DNA of 64,000 bases. Origin: Entomortierella parvispora (lineage: Eukaryota; Mortierellomycota; Mortierellomycetes; Mortierellales; Mortierellaceae). The position numbers and the translations under genes are program-made. The stretch covers positions 1,426,001 to 1,490,000 of the forward strand of contig OY752146.1 of NCBI GenBank assembly GCA_963573315.1, read 5' to 3'. The notes under the pieces are model-generated. The model ran no database searches, had not been told where the DNA came from, and saw only the letters and a list, made by a program, of their open reading frames with translations. Positions 53,657-64,000 of the stretch are shown one piece after another (position 1 is the stretch's first letter; each line of letters opens with the position of its first letter).

Positions 53657-54447
53657 CTATTCCTTCTTGTCGATACCGTAGATCTTGTTGTCTGCCATGG
53701 TCAGTGCCAGTGTCGATCCTTCCGTCAAAACTATGTAAAAACAAAGGGCAGGTGACTCGTTAGAGATGATACTTCTGTTAATGATCCTGTCTTCTAGTCC
53801 ATATGGTGCGAAAGATGGGGAAAGGGGGGGGGGGATTGTTCATCCAGAATGGGTCGTTCGAGAAGGTCTCTCTTACCAGTAACTTTCCGAACAATACTAT
53901 CCTCAACATCATGATGATGTCCTCCTCCTGTTGTTGTTGCTGCTGCTGCTGACAAGAGTGTTGAAGAGCCCGTTGAAGAACTGGTGACGGGACTCGGGTG
54001 GTGTGAATATCTCGAGACCAGTTGTCCAACATCTTGCATCAGCTTTTGAATCGTTGTTGCCTGTGCCTGGCTGACGGGTCCTTTAGCCTACGACATTTTG
54101 GTTTTTAAACATGGTGAGATACAAAAAGAGCTGATTCATCCATCGACCACATGAGCTTCTGACTTTTTTCTTTCAACAATGTTGTCATACATTCAAAAGT
54201 TCACCAGTGGCGAGATCTGCAGAAAATGAGGCGACATGTCCGGGAATGGAGGCCAGCTCCTCAAAAACAGGATCGGGAGGTGCAGTCGTCTACGGGGATG
54301 GGACGTTCCGACAAGGAGGAGAGAATGAAAAAAGGACAACAGACGCGAGTCAATGGGTAAGCGACATTGGTCCGAGAGGATGAACAAAGTTCTCATTCTC
54401 ACTCTCACTCTCACTCTCTCTTTCTCTTTTTTTTGAGGTATTACCAT
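53657..54447 (-). CDS. LAMTOR4-like roadblock protein (Ragulator/EGO subunit candidate)
   Basis: Exons (minus) 54447-54445 (ATG only), 54289-54191, 54087-53877, 53730-53657, 128 aa. The pattern resembles LAMTOR4: IPGHVASFSADLATGELLNA, a helix IQKLMQDVGQLVSRYSHH, then after a low-complexity insert the final strands VRKVTVLTEGSTLALTMAD and NKIYGID. LAMTOR4 is part of the lysosomal/vacuolar Ragulator that anchors Rag GTPases to activate TORC1. Similarity is judged by eye and is modest. The single-codon first exon is the only in-phase solution I found; exon 1 is therefore the least certain part. A poly-Ser/Ala/Thr/Gly/His loop from a (CTG/CAA)n microsatellite splits the domain. Confidence 0.5.
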
Positions 54448-54936
54448 TGGGGGGTTATTAGAGGTGGGGGAGGGTGGAGTAAGGGTTGTGGAAAGGTAAA
54501 ATGTACAGGTGTGGCGAGGTTCAGGTGGGTATACAGAGGGCAAAGAAACACGGACGTGCAACGAAATGGAGAATGGGGGAGGGAATGAGATGGAATGCGA
54601 TCGGATGTTGAGAGCAAATGTGAACCCAAAAAATCCGCCCAGGCCCAGCAGACGACGTCAGACGGGATTTTTTTTTTTTTTTTTTGGTTCTGAATGTGGA
54701 CGTGAAGCCAGGACAGAGGACAATTTTGCCTACTTGTGAATTTTAATGAGTGCTTTAACTGGAGACCTCATGTGCAAACAACTCGTTTGGTATGGTATGG
54801 TGTTGTTGTTGTTGTTGTTGTTGGTTTTGGTATGTTACAAACTCATCGAGGAGCGCGAAAATGACAAATAACAAAAAGGGGATTAAGTTGGGTAAAATGG
54901 GGTAAGAAGGGTACAAAAAAGGGATCCAGTCGCTCC
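54448..54936. repeat. intergenic with microsatellites
   Basis: 489 bp between the LAMTOR4-like start and the phosphatase stop. It has a T(17) run near 54669-54685 and a (TGT)n repeat at about 54800-54824. No coding signature. Confidence 0.55.
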
Positions 54937-57278
54937 CTACACGACTTCGCGAACAAGAGTGACAATGACTGTGATATCATCCACTTTTCTAATCACCCAA
55001 AAGAACAAATAAACTGGGTCAGCATCCGAAAGAAAGAACATGAACGCGTGGACATTGATGTATGGCAATATCCTTACCCGCCTGTCCTAAGATGGCGCGC
55101 ACCCTGGCTGAACGGAGTCAGGCGCGTCGTATCCGTTGAAAACCTCCTGGCCGTGTTGGTCAACCTCTTTGAAAGGGCCTGTACCTTGGCCATCAACTCG
55201 TTCGAGGTAATTTCAATGTCCTGGTGGTTCTCTCGGATAATGTCTCCTAATTCTCGGTCGACCAGCTCCAGGGCTTCCTTTGTAAACACATTGTCCCAAA
55301 ATCCATCCGTCGCCAAAACAATCACATCACCATCCTGCAACTGATGGGATGTCTGGACTGCGTCCGTTGGGAAATCCTGGACATATTTCTTGCGTCTTGT
55401 TGGGCCGCTGCTCTGGCTGCTCTTCTTGTCCGCAGACGTACACTCTTGATCGCTGCCACTGCTGCCACCAGGGCTTTCATCACCAGCCTGCTGGCGATCT
55501 TTTGGTGGCAAAATTGTCAGTTGGTACGGGCAGTTCCAGAAATGTTGCTGAGAGGGCGACTCATAGATGCATTGGTTGTCCCGGATCAGTAGAAAAGAGC
55601 TGTCGCCAAGATTGGACGCTCGTAGCGTTCCGGTGGATTTGCAGAGCGAGAGAATGCAAGCTGTACTAGATCCTATAAAATAAAACGTGTTCAAGCAGTA
55701 GCAGAGCAGGGCCGTGTAAGTCTCTTGTGATTTCATATATATGTTCCTACATCGACGGGAATCTAGTGTAAAAGGATCATTAAGGCTGCCTGTTACCTGC
55801 TTCAATCTTGCCACTGTTCACCAACTCGCTGTAAGCACCGTCAAGAATTGTTTGGGCATCCAAGACTTTTTGAACAACAGGTCCGCTGGTGTTGTCTGCG
55901 GTGGTCGCAGAAGCAGCCTGCTGCTCCTCCGGGCTCACAGTGTCAGTCAGCCTCGCCACATTTTCGGCATTGTTCATCAAGGCCCAACTGAACAATGCAG
56001 GGTCAACACCCAACTATTCATTTATGAAAAGGGAACGAGAGAAAAAAAATTAGACGGAGGGATATTTCCATCAATATACTGTCAAGAAAATGATCGGATC
56101 TGCATGCTCTAGTCTCCAAAAATGAAATGAGAGAGCGAAAGCGTTCCTTGGTCCTTGAGCAGCTCAATTAAATTCGTCGCCTTTTGCTCGGAAGCTGTAT
56201 TTGCATCATCCGTGAAGACTGGATATATTGTCCAGTAGTCCATCCGTAGGCGGCTGATTGCGATGCGCATGCAGAGCGAACGAGCCAGCGCAACATGTCG
56301 GCACAGCCATTTATGGGCAAAACGCCCTCTCGCCTTGATCCTTGCATTTTTTTCCACAATTGTTTTTGCAAGGTGTGCTTTGTCCCAACCAATCCAGTCC
56401 TTCCTGTTCGTGTACCCTCTACGCCTCGCCTCTGGAAGAGTTGACTCCGTGTCCCGAATGAAAAAAAAATCTGCCAAAATAGAATAGCCAAACAATGGCA
56501 GCAACAGCGTTACCTCTGACCAACCGCCAACTCCATCGGCGACCCCCAGGGCCACCCGACTTGGAGTGGAGACGTGAAAGAAGGCGTCCTCGCCCGCATC
56601 AACCTTTCCTGGAAACGGTCGATCCCGCATGTCTGCAAAGCGAAGAGTATGGCCGTTTCCCAGGCCCTTTTCGCTGTTGTTGATAGCACTGCCCAGCGGA
56701 GTGTGTTGCTGCTCCTTTGTTCTGCTTCGTGATTTAGGATGCCAGCTAGCAGCCAAAAGATAGTTGAACGCGACAGCATTCTTGGAAGCAACCGACTGGA
56801 CTGCTGCAGGGGAGATATCCTTTGAGGCGGCTGCGGTGTCTTGAACGCCAGTTTTCGAATAGCCCTTGTTTTCGCCTGGGAATGGATAGTAGATGTCGTC
56901 TGGAAATGGGATTGAGGCAGCCTGGGCTGCAACTGCGGCTGCAGCAGTTGCGGCCGATACTGCTGGAGACAATGCAGAGGGAGAAGGAGAAGGGGCGGAG
57001 GTGGGCAGGGTAGGCGAGGGTGCAGGCTGGGCGGCCGAGATGTGGAGCGAACAGGAGTCGAGGGAGACCAAGGTCGGAGTCACAATTCCGGAGGGCGAAG
57101 TCGGTGCGGAGGTGAGGAGGTGGTTCGCGCTGTTGAACAGGTACCGCTGCATGTGGACCATGGCATAGGGCTTTGAAAGGATCCAGTGGGCAACCCGGTG
57201 CGAGGCAGCGGTGCTGTAGGCAGCGACGAGTCTGGAAGGAGTCATGCCAAAGGGACGTGCGGCGTTCCTGCCCAGCAT
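54937..57278 (-). CDS. PTC7-like mitochondrial PP2C phosphatase
   Basis: Metal-dependent Ser/Thr phosphatase; the yeast homologue Ptc7 activates coenzyme Q biosynthesis. Exons (minus) 57278-56514, 56013-55797, 55672-55078, 54988-54937, 542 aa, phases consistent. The first 50 residues are basic and Ser/Ala-rich, a likely mitochondrial presequence. A long Ala/Pro/Ser linker follows. PP2C motifs with metal-binding Asp residues are DAGEDAFFHV, VALGVADGVGGWSE, ASNLGDSSFLLIR, DGDVIVLATDGFWDNV and the last exon KVDDITVIVTLV. A Gly/Ser-rich insert splits the domain between strands. Intron 1 is 500 bp. Confidence 0.9.
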
Positions 57279-58100
57279 GGTTGGAGTCGGTCAGGAGATG
57301 GATAGAGGGAAGGGGAGAGTATGAAGAAAAGTAGGAGGAAGAGAATGAAATGAAATGAAGAATGAAAACAATGAAAAGAGAAGGAGAGAAGGAGAGAAGG
57401 AGAGAATGAATGAATGAATGAATGAATGAGAGAATGGAGAAGTAAAGGAAAGGAAAGAAGGAAGTAAAGAGGAAAGAGGAAAAGGAAAGAGGAAAGAGGA
57501 AAGAGGAAGGGATCGGAAGTGCGATTTCCTTTTTGGTCGCGGTTGATCCGATGGTGTGGTGAGTTTGTGAGTGTGGAGCAAGAGCAAGAGCAAGAGCAAG
57601 AAGTAAAGAAAGAAGAAAGACAGAAGACAAGAAGAAGACAAGAAGGAAGAAAAGAAAGAAGAGGGGCAAAGGAGGGCGGTGGGGCGTGCAGCATGGGGTC
57701 TCTTGTCCCCTTTGTCTTTCTCCTCACCAGACTGGGACTGAGGATCGATCCCTCGTTCTCGGTCAAAGAAAGCACACCTCGCACACCTCCCTCGCACGCT
57801 GAGAAAGGAAAAAGAGGAAGCGGATGTGAGACAGACCGACAGCACGAGAGAGGAGAGAGGAGAGGGTGAGTGTGAGTGAGACACGACTGTATTGTTCGCG
57901 TGTGTGCGCGATGTGTGCGTGCAAATTGTGTGTGTGCAATTGTGTCCTGTGTGCTGGTTGCTTGGTTGTATGCTTGTGTTTGTTACTGCCCTGCTCCATG
58001 GCCTCTTTCTTTCTCTTTACTTCTTTACTTTTGGGCACAGCACTTTTGTTCTTCTTCTCTTCTTACCCCTCTCCTGCACTCCCCACCGCTGGAATTCCTC
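57279..58100. promoter_or_regulatory. divergent upstream region with purine-rich microsatellites
   Basis: 822 bp between the phosphatase start (minus) and the coiled-coil gene start (plus). On the plus strand it is GA-rich, including (GAAT)6 at about 57405-57428 and (GAGCAA)n at about 57578-57602. The second part (57880-58020) is GT-rich. Long open frames here are low-complexity. Confidence 0.6.
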
Positions 58101-61100
58101 ATGTTTGCTGCTCCCAGCGGGATCAACCACAGACCAGCCACCGTCCCTGGCATCCCACTGGCCCATCCCCAGGAACAGGGACAAGAACACAACAACCACA
58201 ACCACCACCATCTTCAGCTCTTGCACGCCTCATCTTCTTCCGCCGCATCCCACATCGCCCGCCCAAAGAGAAAGATTTCCAGCAAGCCAATCCGTGCCTC
58301 TGCTGCAAGAACCCCATCAAGATCCAATCTCCCATCCCAAGAGTCGGCTTTTCTCAGGAATCCATCCTATGCCACAGACACTGCTGCCGCGGGAGACAGT
58401 GGTGCTGGGCAGCCCATCAATCTGATGATGAATCACTCTCGACAACGAGTGCCTTCCTCAATGTCAACACTCTCTGCATTTGGGTCTCATAATACAAGGT
58501 CGTCTCGGGCTCTGGAAAGGACGCAGCAGGACAAACCCATCCCCTTCAGAGGCGAGGATCGTTCCTTGCAGCAAGAATCCAGCACAGAGAACAAGCCTCA
58601 CTACCTTTACAACCAGAATTTGGGGATTCATCAGCAAGAATCCTCCAGGGATCACCTTCAACTCCAGAATCTCTCTCGACAGCAGGAGCATCATCGTCCA
58701 CAACAACAACCACCAAGGAGCGATCCGTTGACGATAAGGGATATTCTGGATAGAAAAGACCTGCGGGACCAAATTTCAGAGATGCGTCGATCCATCAACA
58801 GTAATCCTGATGATCCCCGTAAAGGCTTGATGCCCGGACAGGAGTTTGATCCGCGGCTATCACCAGAGGTCATGGCACAGCATGAACGACTTCGAAAGGC
58901 AAGCGAGGCCAGCCGAGCTGGAAGCGCCTTTTGGAACCCTTCCCAACGAGTTGGACCCTCAATCTACAATACCCGGAGACCAGCACAGGAAGACAGTGTA
59001 GTCGCGGATCTCTCCATGGACCACTCGCTTCTGGAACAGCAGTTCAGGGAAAAACTGGAAGCGGCCATTCAGGTACAGACGTGATCGAAACACCCTTGGC
59101 TAGTGCTGCAGTTTGAAAGGGGATATTTCTTTTTATCTATGTTATGCTCTAACGCGAAATCACCACACCATCCCTTAGACAACTGGGCCAACGAATCGGG
59201 AACAAAAGGTCAGGACCCAACCAAAAAATCAATATACCCCAGCAGCGGCAGCAGAAACTTCACTCGGTCCAACAATCCACACCTCTATTAACCCTGGCCA
59301 GAATATGGCTCTTCACCGATCGCCTTCGTCGGAGAGGCGAGCTCGGGATTTATACCACTCTTCTTATTCGCCTTCAGAGTTTTCTCAGACAGAAGATCTC
59401 GATAATGACTACAGTCTGGGAGATGGGAGCAAAGACGGAAAGGACTTTAATAACACCTCTGACTCGAGGGGTTCAGGGACACCGACCCCAACCGGCGTTT
59501 CAGCCTTCATGACTACCCCTAAACCAATACCCCCGGCCGGCATGCCATTGGCCCTCCCTCATTCTCGACCCAATCCGCCTTCCTCATTAGGGCCGCCACC
59601 CAAAAGTAACGAACTCTCACGACCAACGACCGTGCGACCGAAAAATAATCATGATCAGGAAGACCATGCCGCGGATGACAGTGGAGAGATTTCGTTTGAG
59701 AGGGAAGTAGCTCGCGCTCGCGCCAAACGGGAACTTGGTCAATCTAGAGGCCAATCCTTGAACCAGGAGCAACGACAAGAGTCAGAAGCCGGTAAAGGAG
59801 GTCCCTCGACACGTAGTATCCGCAAACTAGACCATGGACGAGGACTGGCTTTGGAGGATCTCGCATCCCCCACACATTACGGATTCGAGGAAGAAACTGG
59901 GACGGAGCAAAGAGGAGGAGGAAGAGCTAATGATGGTGTAACGGGAAACCATTTTCCTCTACTGGCGGCAGCTACCGATTTGGCCCGAATGAATATTGTC
60001 ACCGAGCCAGAAGACCGATTTATGGAGCTTGCTGGATCCCTAGGAGAAGGACAAGGTAATGGTTCGACTTTTCTTTTATTATATACAGTTCCGCTCTACA
60101 TCCTCTCTAACCGCTGCATCATGACCACCTTTTATTTAGCTGTGGCCTCGGTTCTTGGGACATTGAAAGGTATGATCCGTCAACTCAAGACGGAAAAGAA
60201 AACATCCCAAAGCGCGATCAAGAAGCTACAAAAGGATCTCAAGCAGTCGCAGAAGGAGCTGGAACGGACCCGGAAAGCAAAAGAGAAGCTCGCAAAGCCT
60301 AAATCCACCCATACTACTACGAGCTTGAATGAGGGTTCAAGAAGAAGCCACAGATCCATCAAACATGACAAGAATTCAAAAACAATCGAGCAACAACACG
60401 TCATCCTCATGGAGCAAGAGGAAAATGAAGCCCGGGCTGCTGTGATTGGCAAGGAAAAGGATCTGGTCGAGAGGAATTTGGCCAAGCTTCAGAAACGGAT
60501 CAATGCCCTCGAACTCCAGAGGGATGAGGTCCGGAAAAGGGATTTGCGTCGAGCAGAGGAAGAGGCTGATCTGCTTTTCCTGATCAAATCTGACTCTGAG
60601 GATGACTCTGAGGACGACAATGAGGACGACGATGACGAAAGCAGCAGCAGCGACAGCGCCAGCGAGAGTGAATACAGATCTGAGCCTGAACGGGGCGAGG
60701 ACGACCAACAAGAAGATCTGGGCGCCACTGTGCGGTATATCGGACGGAGCGGTGGCGGGGGCAGTGCAGTCAATCGCCCCCGGGGAGCTGTTGCAGAGAG
60801 GAACGGCCAATCTTTTCCAACCGAAAAATCAACGTCTCTGGCAAAGAAAATTCCAAGGGACAACGTTATGAACGGGACTTTGCCCAAGCGATCTGTCAAA
60901 CCCTTGGAAGGCGCTCTTGAACCGTCGCAGGCCAGCAAAAAGAGCTCCATGTCGAGGAGCTCGCGGAGTAAATCTGGGCTGGTGGAAGAGGTGCATGTCC
61001 ATCATCATGTTCATTTTGAGGACGAAGAAATTTTAGAGATTTTGGGTATCCACTCAAAGGCAAACTCACCCACAGGACGAGCAGCCCGCAGTTCTCAGAA

Positions 61101-62271
61101 ACCAGGCGCGAGTGTAAGACTGGGACGAGTTGGAGAAGAGTTGGAGGAGCAGCATCCCTTAGGGCACCCAGCAGATGTCCATCGTGTTCATCTTGGCACA
61201 GGATTTCGTTCGTCAAGACGAGGATCGCATACGGAAGGCTCAGATGGCGTTCAGTCCACTCGTTCTTTGGCTTCGTCCTCTAGAGATAAGCATGCGCCGG
61301 CAGTGGATAAGCTTCATCCTCGGCTTGATTATAAGCCCAGATCTCCTCTGGCTGCAGATCGAACAACAGCAGTCGAGGATTACCCTCAGCGCCAATCTCT
61401 GACAACTGCTCGATCTCTGCTATCAAGTGTCCGAGGCAATGAAACGCGGTTGGACGACAATGATGAAGAATCTCCATCGCTGGCTTTGACTGTAAGTTGT
61501 TTTTCGCCATATGATTCATAATGGACATCCACTGAGTTAAGACCGGACTATTAACGCTTCTTCCCTCTTGCCCCACCCTTCCAACAGAATGGACCTCAGA
61601 AAAAGATTGCCATCAACCTGCCTAGAATCTTGTCTCTGCTCAAGAACCATGATCCTCGTCGATGTACTGTTTGCTGTGATGGTGGCACGAATGGACAGAA
61701 ATGTACGCGACATCGATACCATGAACACAAAGTGGTCATGGCAACGTCAACCAGTACGGCAATGTCGACCAGCCCCTCCGCTTTACCTTCTCCACCCTCC
61801 TCCCAAATGGACAGACAACACCAATCTCTCCACGTTGGCAAACTGCCCAGACAAAAGTCAACGGTTACCTCGGGAACCATCAAGGTTGGGAAAATGACTA
61901 CAGAATCCTTATCCGATGATTCATTGGAGTCTGGCTCTTCGGAATCTGAGGAGTCTGGTGCAGGTGTAGGTCCTGCGCGCTCTATTGTTGTCAGGGACAC
62001 CCCTGTCTCTATCTCTGCATCCCCACAGACCTCGACAGGTGAGGCTTATATGTCGCGATCTTCTGGCGGCGGTGTTAGGATTACAAAAGCACCCCCCAGC
62101 GATCCCTTACTCAAGCCTCAGGAGAAACTCCAGCTCGAAGTGAACCAAATCGCTGCAGAGATCCAATTCTTTCGTGAATACCTGAAACGATCGACTTTGG
62201 CCACAAGTCCAAGCGCAAATGGGAACACATCTTCCTCCTCTTCCAAAGCGGCAGCTGCCTCTGTTATCTAA
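58101..62271 (+). CDS. large coiled-coil protein, possible spindle-pole (Cep57/Ppc89-like)
   Basis: Exons 58101-59072, 59179-60055, 60140-61491 and 61588-62271, 1294 aa, all phases consistent. The N-terminal 600 residues are Ser/Gln/Pro-rich and disordered. A long coiled coil spans roughly 630-790 (LKTEKKTSQSAIKKLQKDLK onward, EKDLVERNLAKLQKRINALE). An acidic Asp/Glu/Ser tract and Ser/Arg-rich region follow. The last exon begins with INLPRILSLLKNHDPRRCTVC, a short conserved-looking motif with a Cys pair, and ends with another helix (QLEVNQIAAEIQFFREYLK). Coiled coil plus HDPxxCTVC recalls fungal spindle-pole scaffolds of the Ppc89/Cep57 type, but this is only resemblance. Confidence 0.72.
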
Positions 62272-62304
62272 TATCTGTGCCTACGTGTCACAATTCCTCA
62301 TCTC

Positions 62305-62344
62305 TTTTTTTTTTTTTTTTTTTTTTCTATTTTTTTTTTTTTTT
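62305..62344 (+). repeat. two T tracts downstream of the coiled-coil gene
   Basis: T(22) at 62305-62326 and T(15) at 62330-62344, in the 3' region just after the stop codon at 62271. AATAATAAAC follows at about 62375, a likely polyadenylation signal. Confidence 0.7.
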
Positions 62345-62447
62345 CCTTTTTGTTCTGTGTTGCTCCATGACACAATAATAAACAAGGACTGCGTAAGGAT
62401 GCGTATACCGTATATTTCTGATTCTAACTTGGCCACTCTGTCGCGCT

Positions 62448-64000
62448 TTACACCTTGACCTTCTTGTCAGCGTCCTCCTTAGTCCTCAAATCCTCCCCTG
62501 CGGGCTCCTCTGCCTTGCGCTTCAATCCCGTATCAGCCTCTTCCTCCACCTTGGGCGTTGAGGATCCCGTAACATTGGCGGTAGAAGAAGATCCTGATCC
62601 TGATCCAGCACCAGAACCAGAACCTGAAGACTTTGACTTCACAATCAAGCTGCTGATATCATTCACGGCTTGTGTTTGCTTTTGTCCCAACATCTCGGTC
62701 AATAAGGCAATATGACTCTGACCCTCGACAGTCTGTTTGTTGTTCATGTTGGCGATCAAATCCTGCACCTATATGTCCAAGTGATAGAAAGGAAAAGAGT
62801 AAAATGTCAGAAATAACACCAACTAGGAAATGACCAAGCGCAGGCTTGTCCTTGTGAAAGAGCTAGTGTGCGTTTACCTTCTGATCCATCTCTCCCACCA
62901 ACTCGTGCAATTCAAGCAACTCCTTTGCCATTTTGTTTTCGCTCTCCGAGGCCTCCGAGGCCTTGCCCTTGCCCTTTCCATACGAGGCCAAGATTCCGTT
63001 CAGCTTCTCAATCCTGGCTCTCAATACTGTCGAGGCCTTGTGGATATGTTCCTGGGCCTTTTCCGCCTCCGTGGGCGAGTATTCCAAGGCCAATGCCAGC
63101 TTGTAATGGGCTTCGGCCAACTCCCGATCCTCGGCCTCCAAACGAGCCTCCTTGATCTTCAACGCCTCTCTGAAATCTGTCACAGCCTGCTCAAAGTTCT
63201 CAGACTCGAGCGAGACATCACCCAAGGCAATATGGACATCTCCCAACTTCAAAAGAGCCTCCTCGGTTCCCTGACGGTGATAGAGAACACGGGCCAGATC
63301 CAAAACGTCCCATGCAACTGCGAAATCATCCTGATCTTCGTCTCCTCCCTCGGCTGCTCCTGAAGAAGCGCCTCCTTGCTCTCCGTCCTCAGCATCTTCT
63401 TCCTCCTCGTCCTCGTCATCATCATCATCGCCTTCGAAATGGAATCGGGGGTTGTTGGGAGCAGATGACGAGGCTAAAAAAGGAATAAAAATGTATATGG
63501 TTATTGGTTTTGTTGTTCTTTTCCTCATTGCTCCATCCCCTTCGATATTAAAAAGGGGGGGGGCTTGCATTGACACATCGCCTGCTATCCTCTTTTTCCC
63601 TTACATGAACTTCCAGCAGTGATACCGGTAGCAGCTGCAACCACAGCCTCCAACTCTTCCTGAGACTTTTTCTCAGTGGCGCCTCCAAGGACTGAGCTCT
63701 GTTGGATCGCATGTTCCAACAGGGCCTTTCCGTACTGGAACAGGATATCGGCGCATTTTGGGTTTGTCTCTCCATAGACTTGACCCCTAACAGCAAGGGA
63801 GTGAACGAGAGTAGAATATAAGTATTCCAGTCGTAGAAATGTGTAACCTCCTACTTCTCCGCGTTGATCCCTCTTCTTTCTCCACCAGAGAAAGGGAACA
63901 CTTTCATGCTTGCTCAGCTCTTATCTCCAAGCTTACATCATTTCGGAAGCCAGTCCAAACTTTTCGACGGCGAGCTCGTAGTCCTGGAGGGCAAAAGCCT
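62448..64000 (-). CDS. NASP/Sim3/Hif1-type histone chaperone, 5' end beyond window
   Basis: Binds histone H3 (with H4) before nuclear import and chromatin delivery. Exons (minus): at least 64000-63937, then 63786-63605, 63473-62878 and 62768-62448, joined in frame (AT|G, T|CC, phase 0). Visible are TPR-type helices (ADILFQYGKALLEHAI), a strongly acidic loop inserted in a TPR, then the SHNi-TPR core AWDVLDLARVLYHRQ, LGDVSLESENFEQAVTDFRE and LAEAHYKLALALEYSPTEAE. The C-terminus has a Ser/Gly linker and a basic KRK motif (LKRKAEEP), a probable nuclear localisation signal. The N-terminal exon(s) lie to the right of the window. Confidence 0.9.

Noticed and set aside
57291-57884. Long hydrophobic open frames on the minus strand
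   Set aside because: Translation of GA-rich microsatellites (poly Phe/Ser/Leu); no real protein.
1-64000. tRNA, rRNA and CRISPR features
   Set aside because: I looked for tRNA B-box-like GGTTCGAATC contexts and spaced repeats. The single near match (18348) lies inside a coding exon and no cloverleaf or repeat array was seen.

Overview
The window is eukaryotic nuclear DNA from a filamentous fungus. Genes are monocistronic, on both strands, and split by short GT-AG introns. The content is typically fungal: an SSA-type HSP70, hexokinase, a Mec1/Rad3/ATR kinase, Tim8, Cox23 and many small secreted proteins. An early-diverging lineage (Mucoromycota, Mortierella-like) is my best guess from gene style; this is inference, not proof. 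I joined exons by hand, requiring GT...AG borders and an unbroken reading frame, so coordinates marked as joins are my own models.

Layout: 1-1.1 kb, weak hypothetical ORFs. 1.2-8.1 kb, three minus-strand housekeeping genes (membrane-anchored PDI, hexokinase, mitochondrial ribosomal protein uS7m). 8.8-10.0 kb, a TSPO-family membrane protein with an unusual amphipathic tail. 11.2-17.7 kb, two large low-complexity plus-strand genes, the second with AT-hooks. 18-19.5 kb, a small secreted protein and a hypothetical protein. 20.8-22.5 kb, a mitochondrial lipoate ligase. 22.57-27.46 kb, a complete DNA transposon. 27.7-28.3 kb, Cox23. 28.7-39.2 kb, a 21-exon ATR-type checkpoint kinase. 39.5-41.8 kb, HSP70 with a recognisable heat-shock promoter. 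42-49 kb, an accessory stretch with small secreted proteins, an FAD monooxygenase carrying a frameshift, a rearranged repeat cluster and a mucin-like membrane protein. 50-64 kb, Tim8, a GNAT protein, a LAMTOR4-like protein, a PTC7-like phosphatase, a large coiled-coil protein and the 3' part of a NASP-type histone chaperone.

The most striking feature is the 4,886-bp element at 22574-27459. It has identical 333-bp terminal inverted repeats and a perfect 9-bp target-site duplication. It carries two convergent intact genes: a RecQ-family helicase and a protein I assign to the DUF6589 type (putative transposase). The start codon of each gene lies at the inner edge of a terminal repeat, so both genes have the same promoter and 5' leader. 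The insertion sits 47 bp upstream of the lipoate-ligase start codon and pushes that gene's original upstream region 4.9 kb away.

Several genes serve mitochondria (uS7m, lipoate ligase, Cox23, Tim8, PTC7-like phosphatase, TSPO), but they are scattered and not clustered. No tRNA, rRNA or CRISPR array was found.
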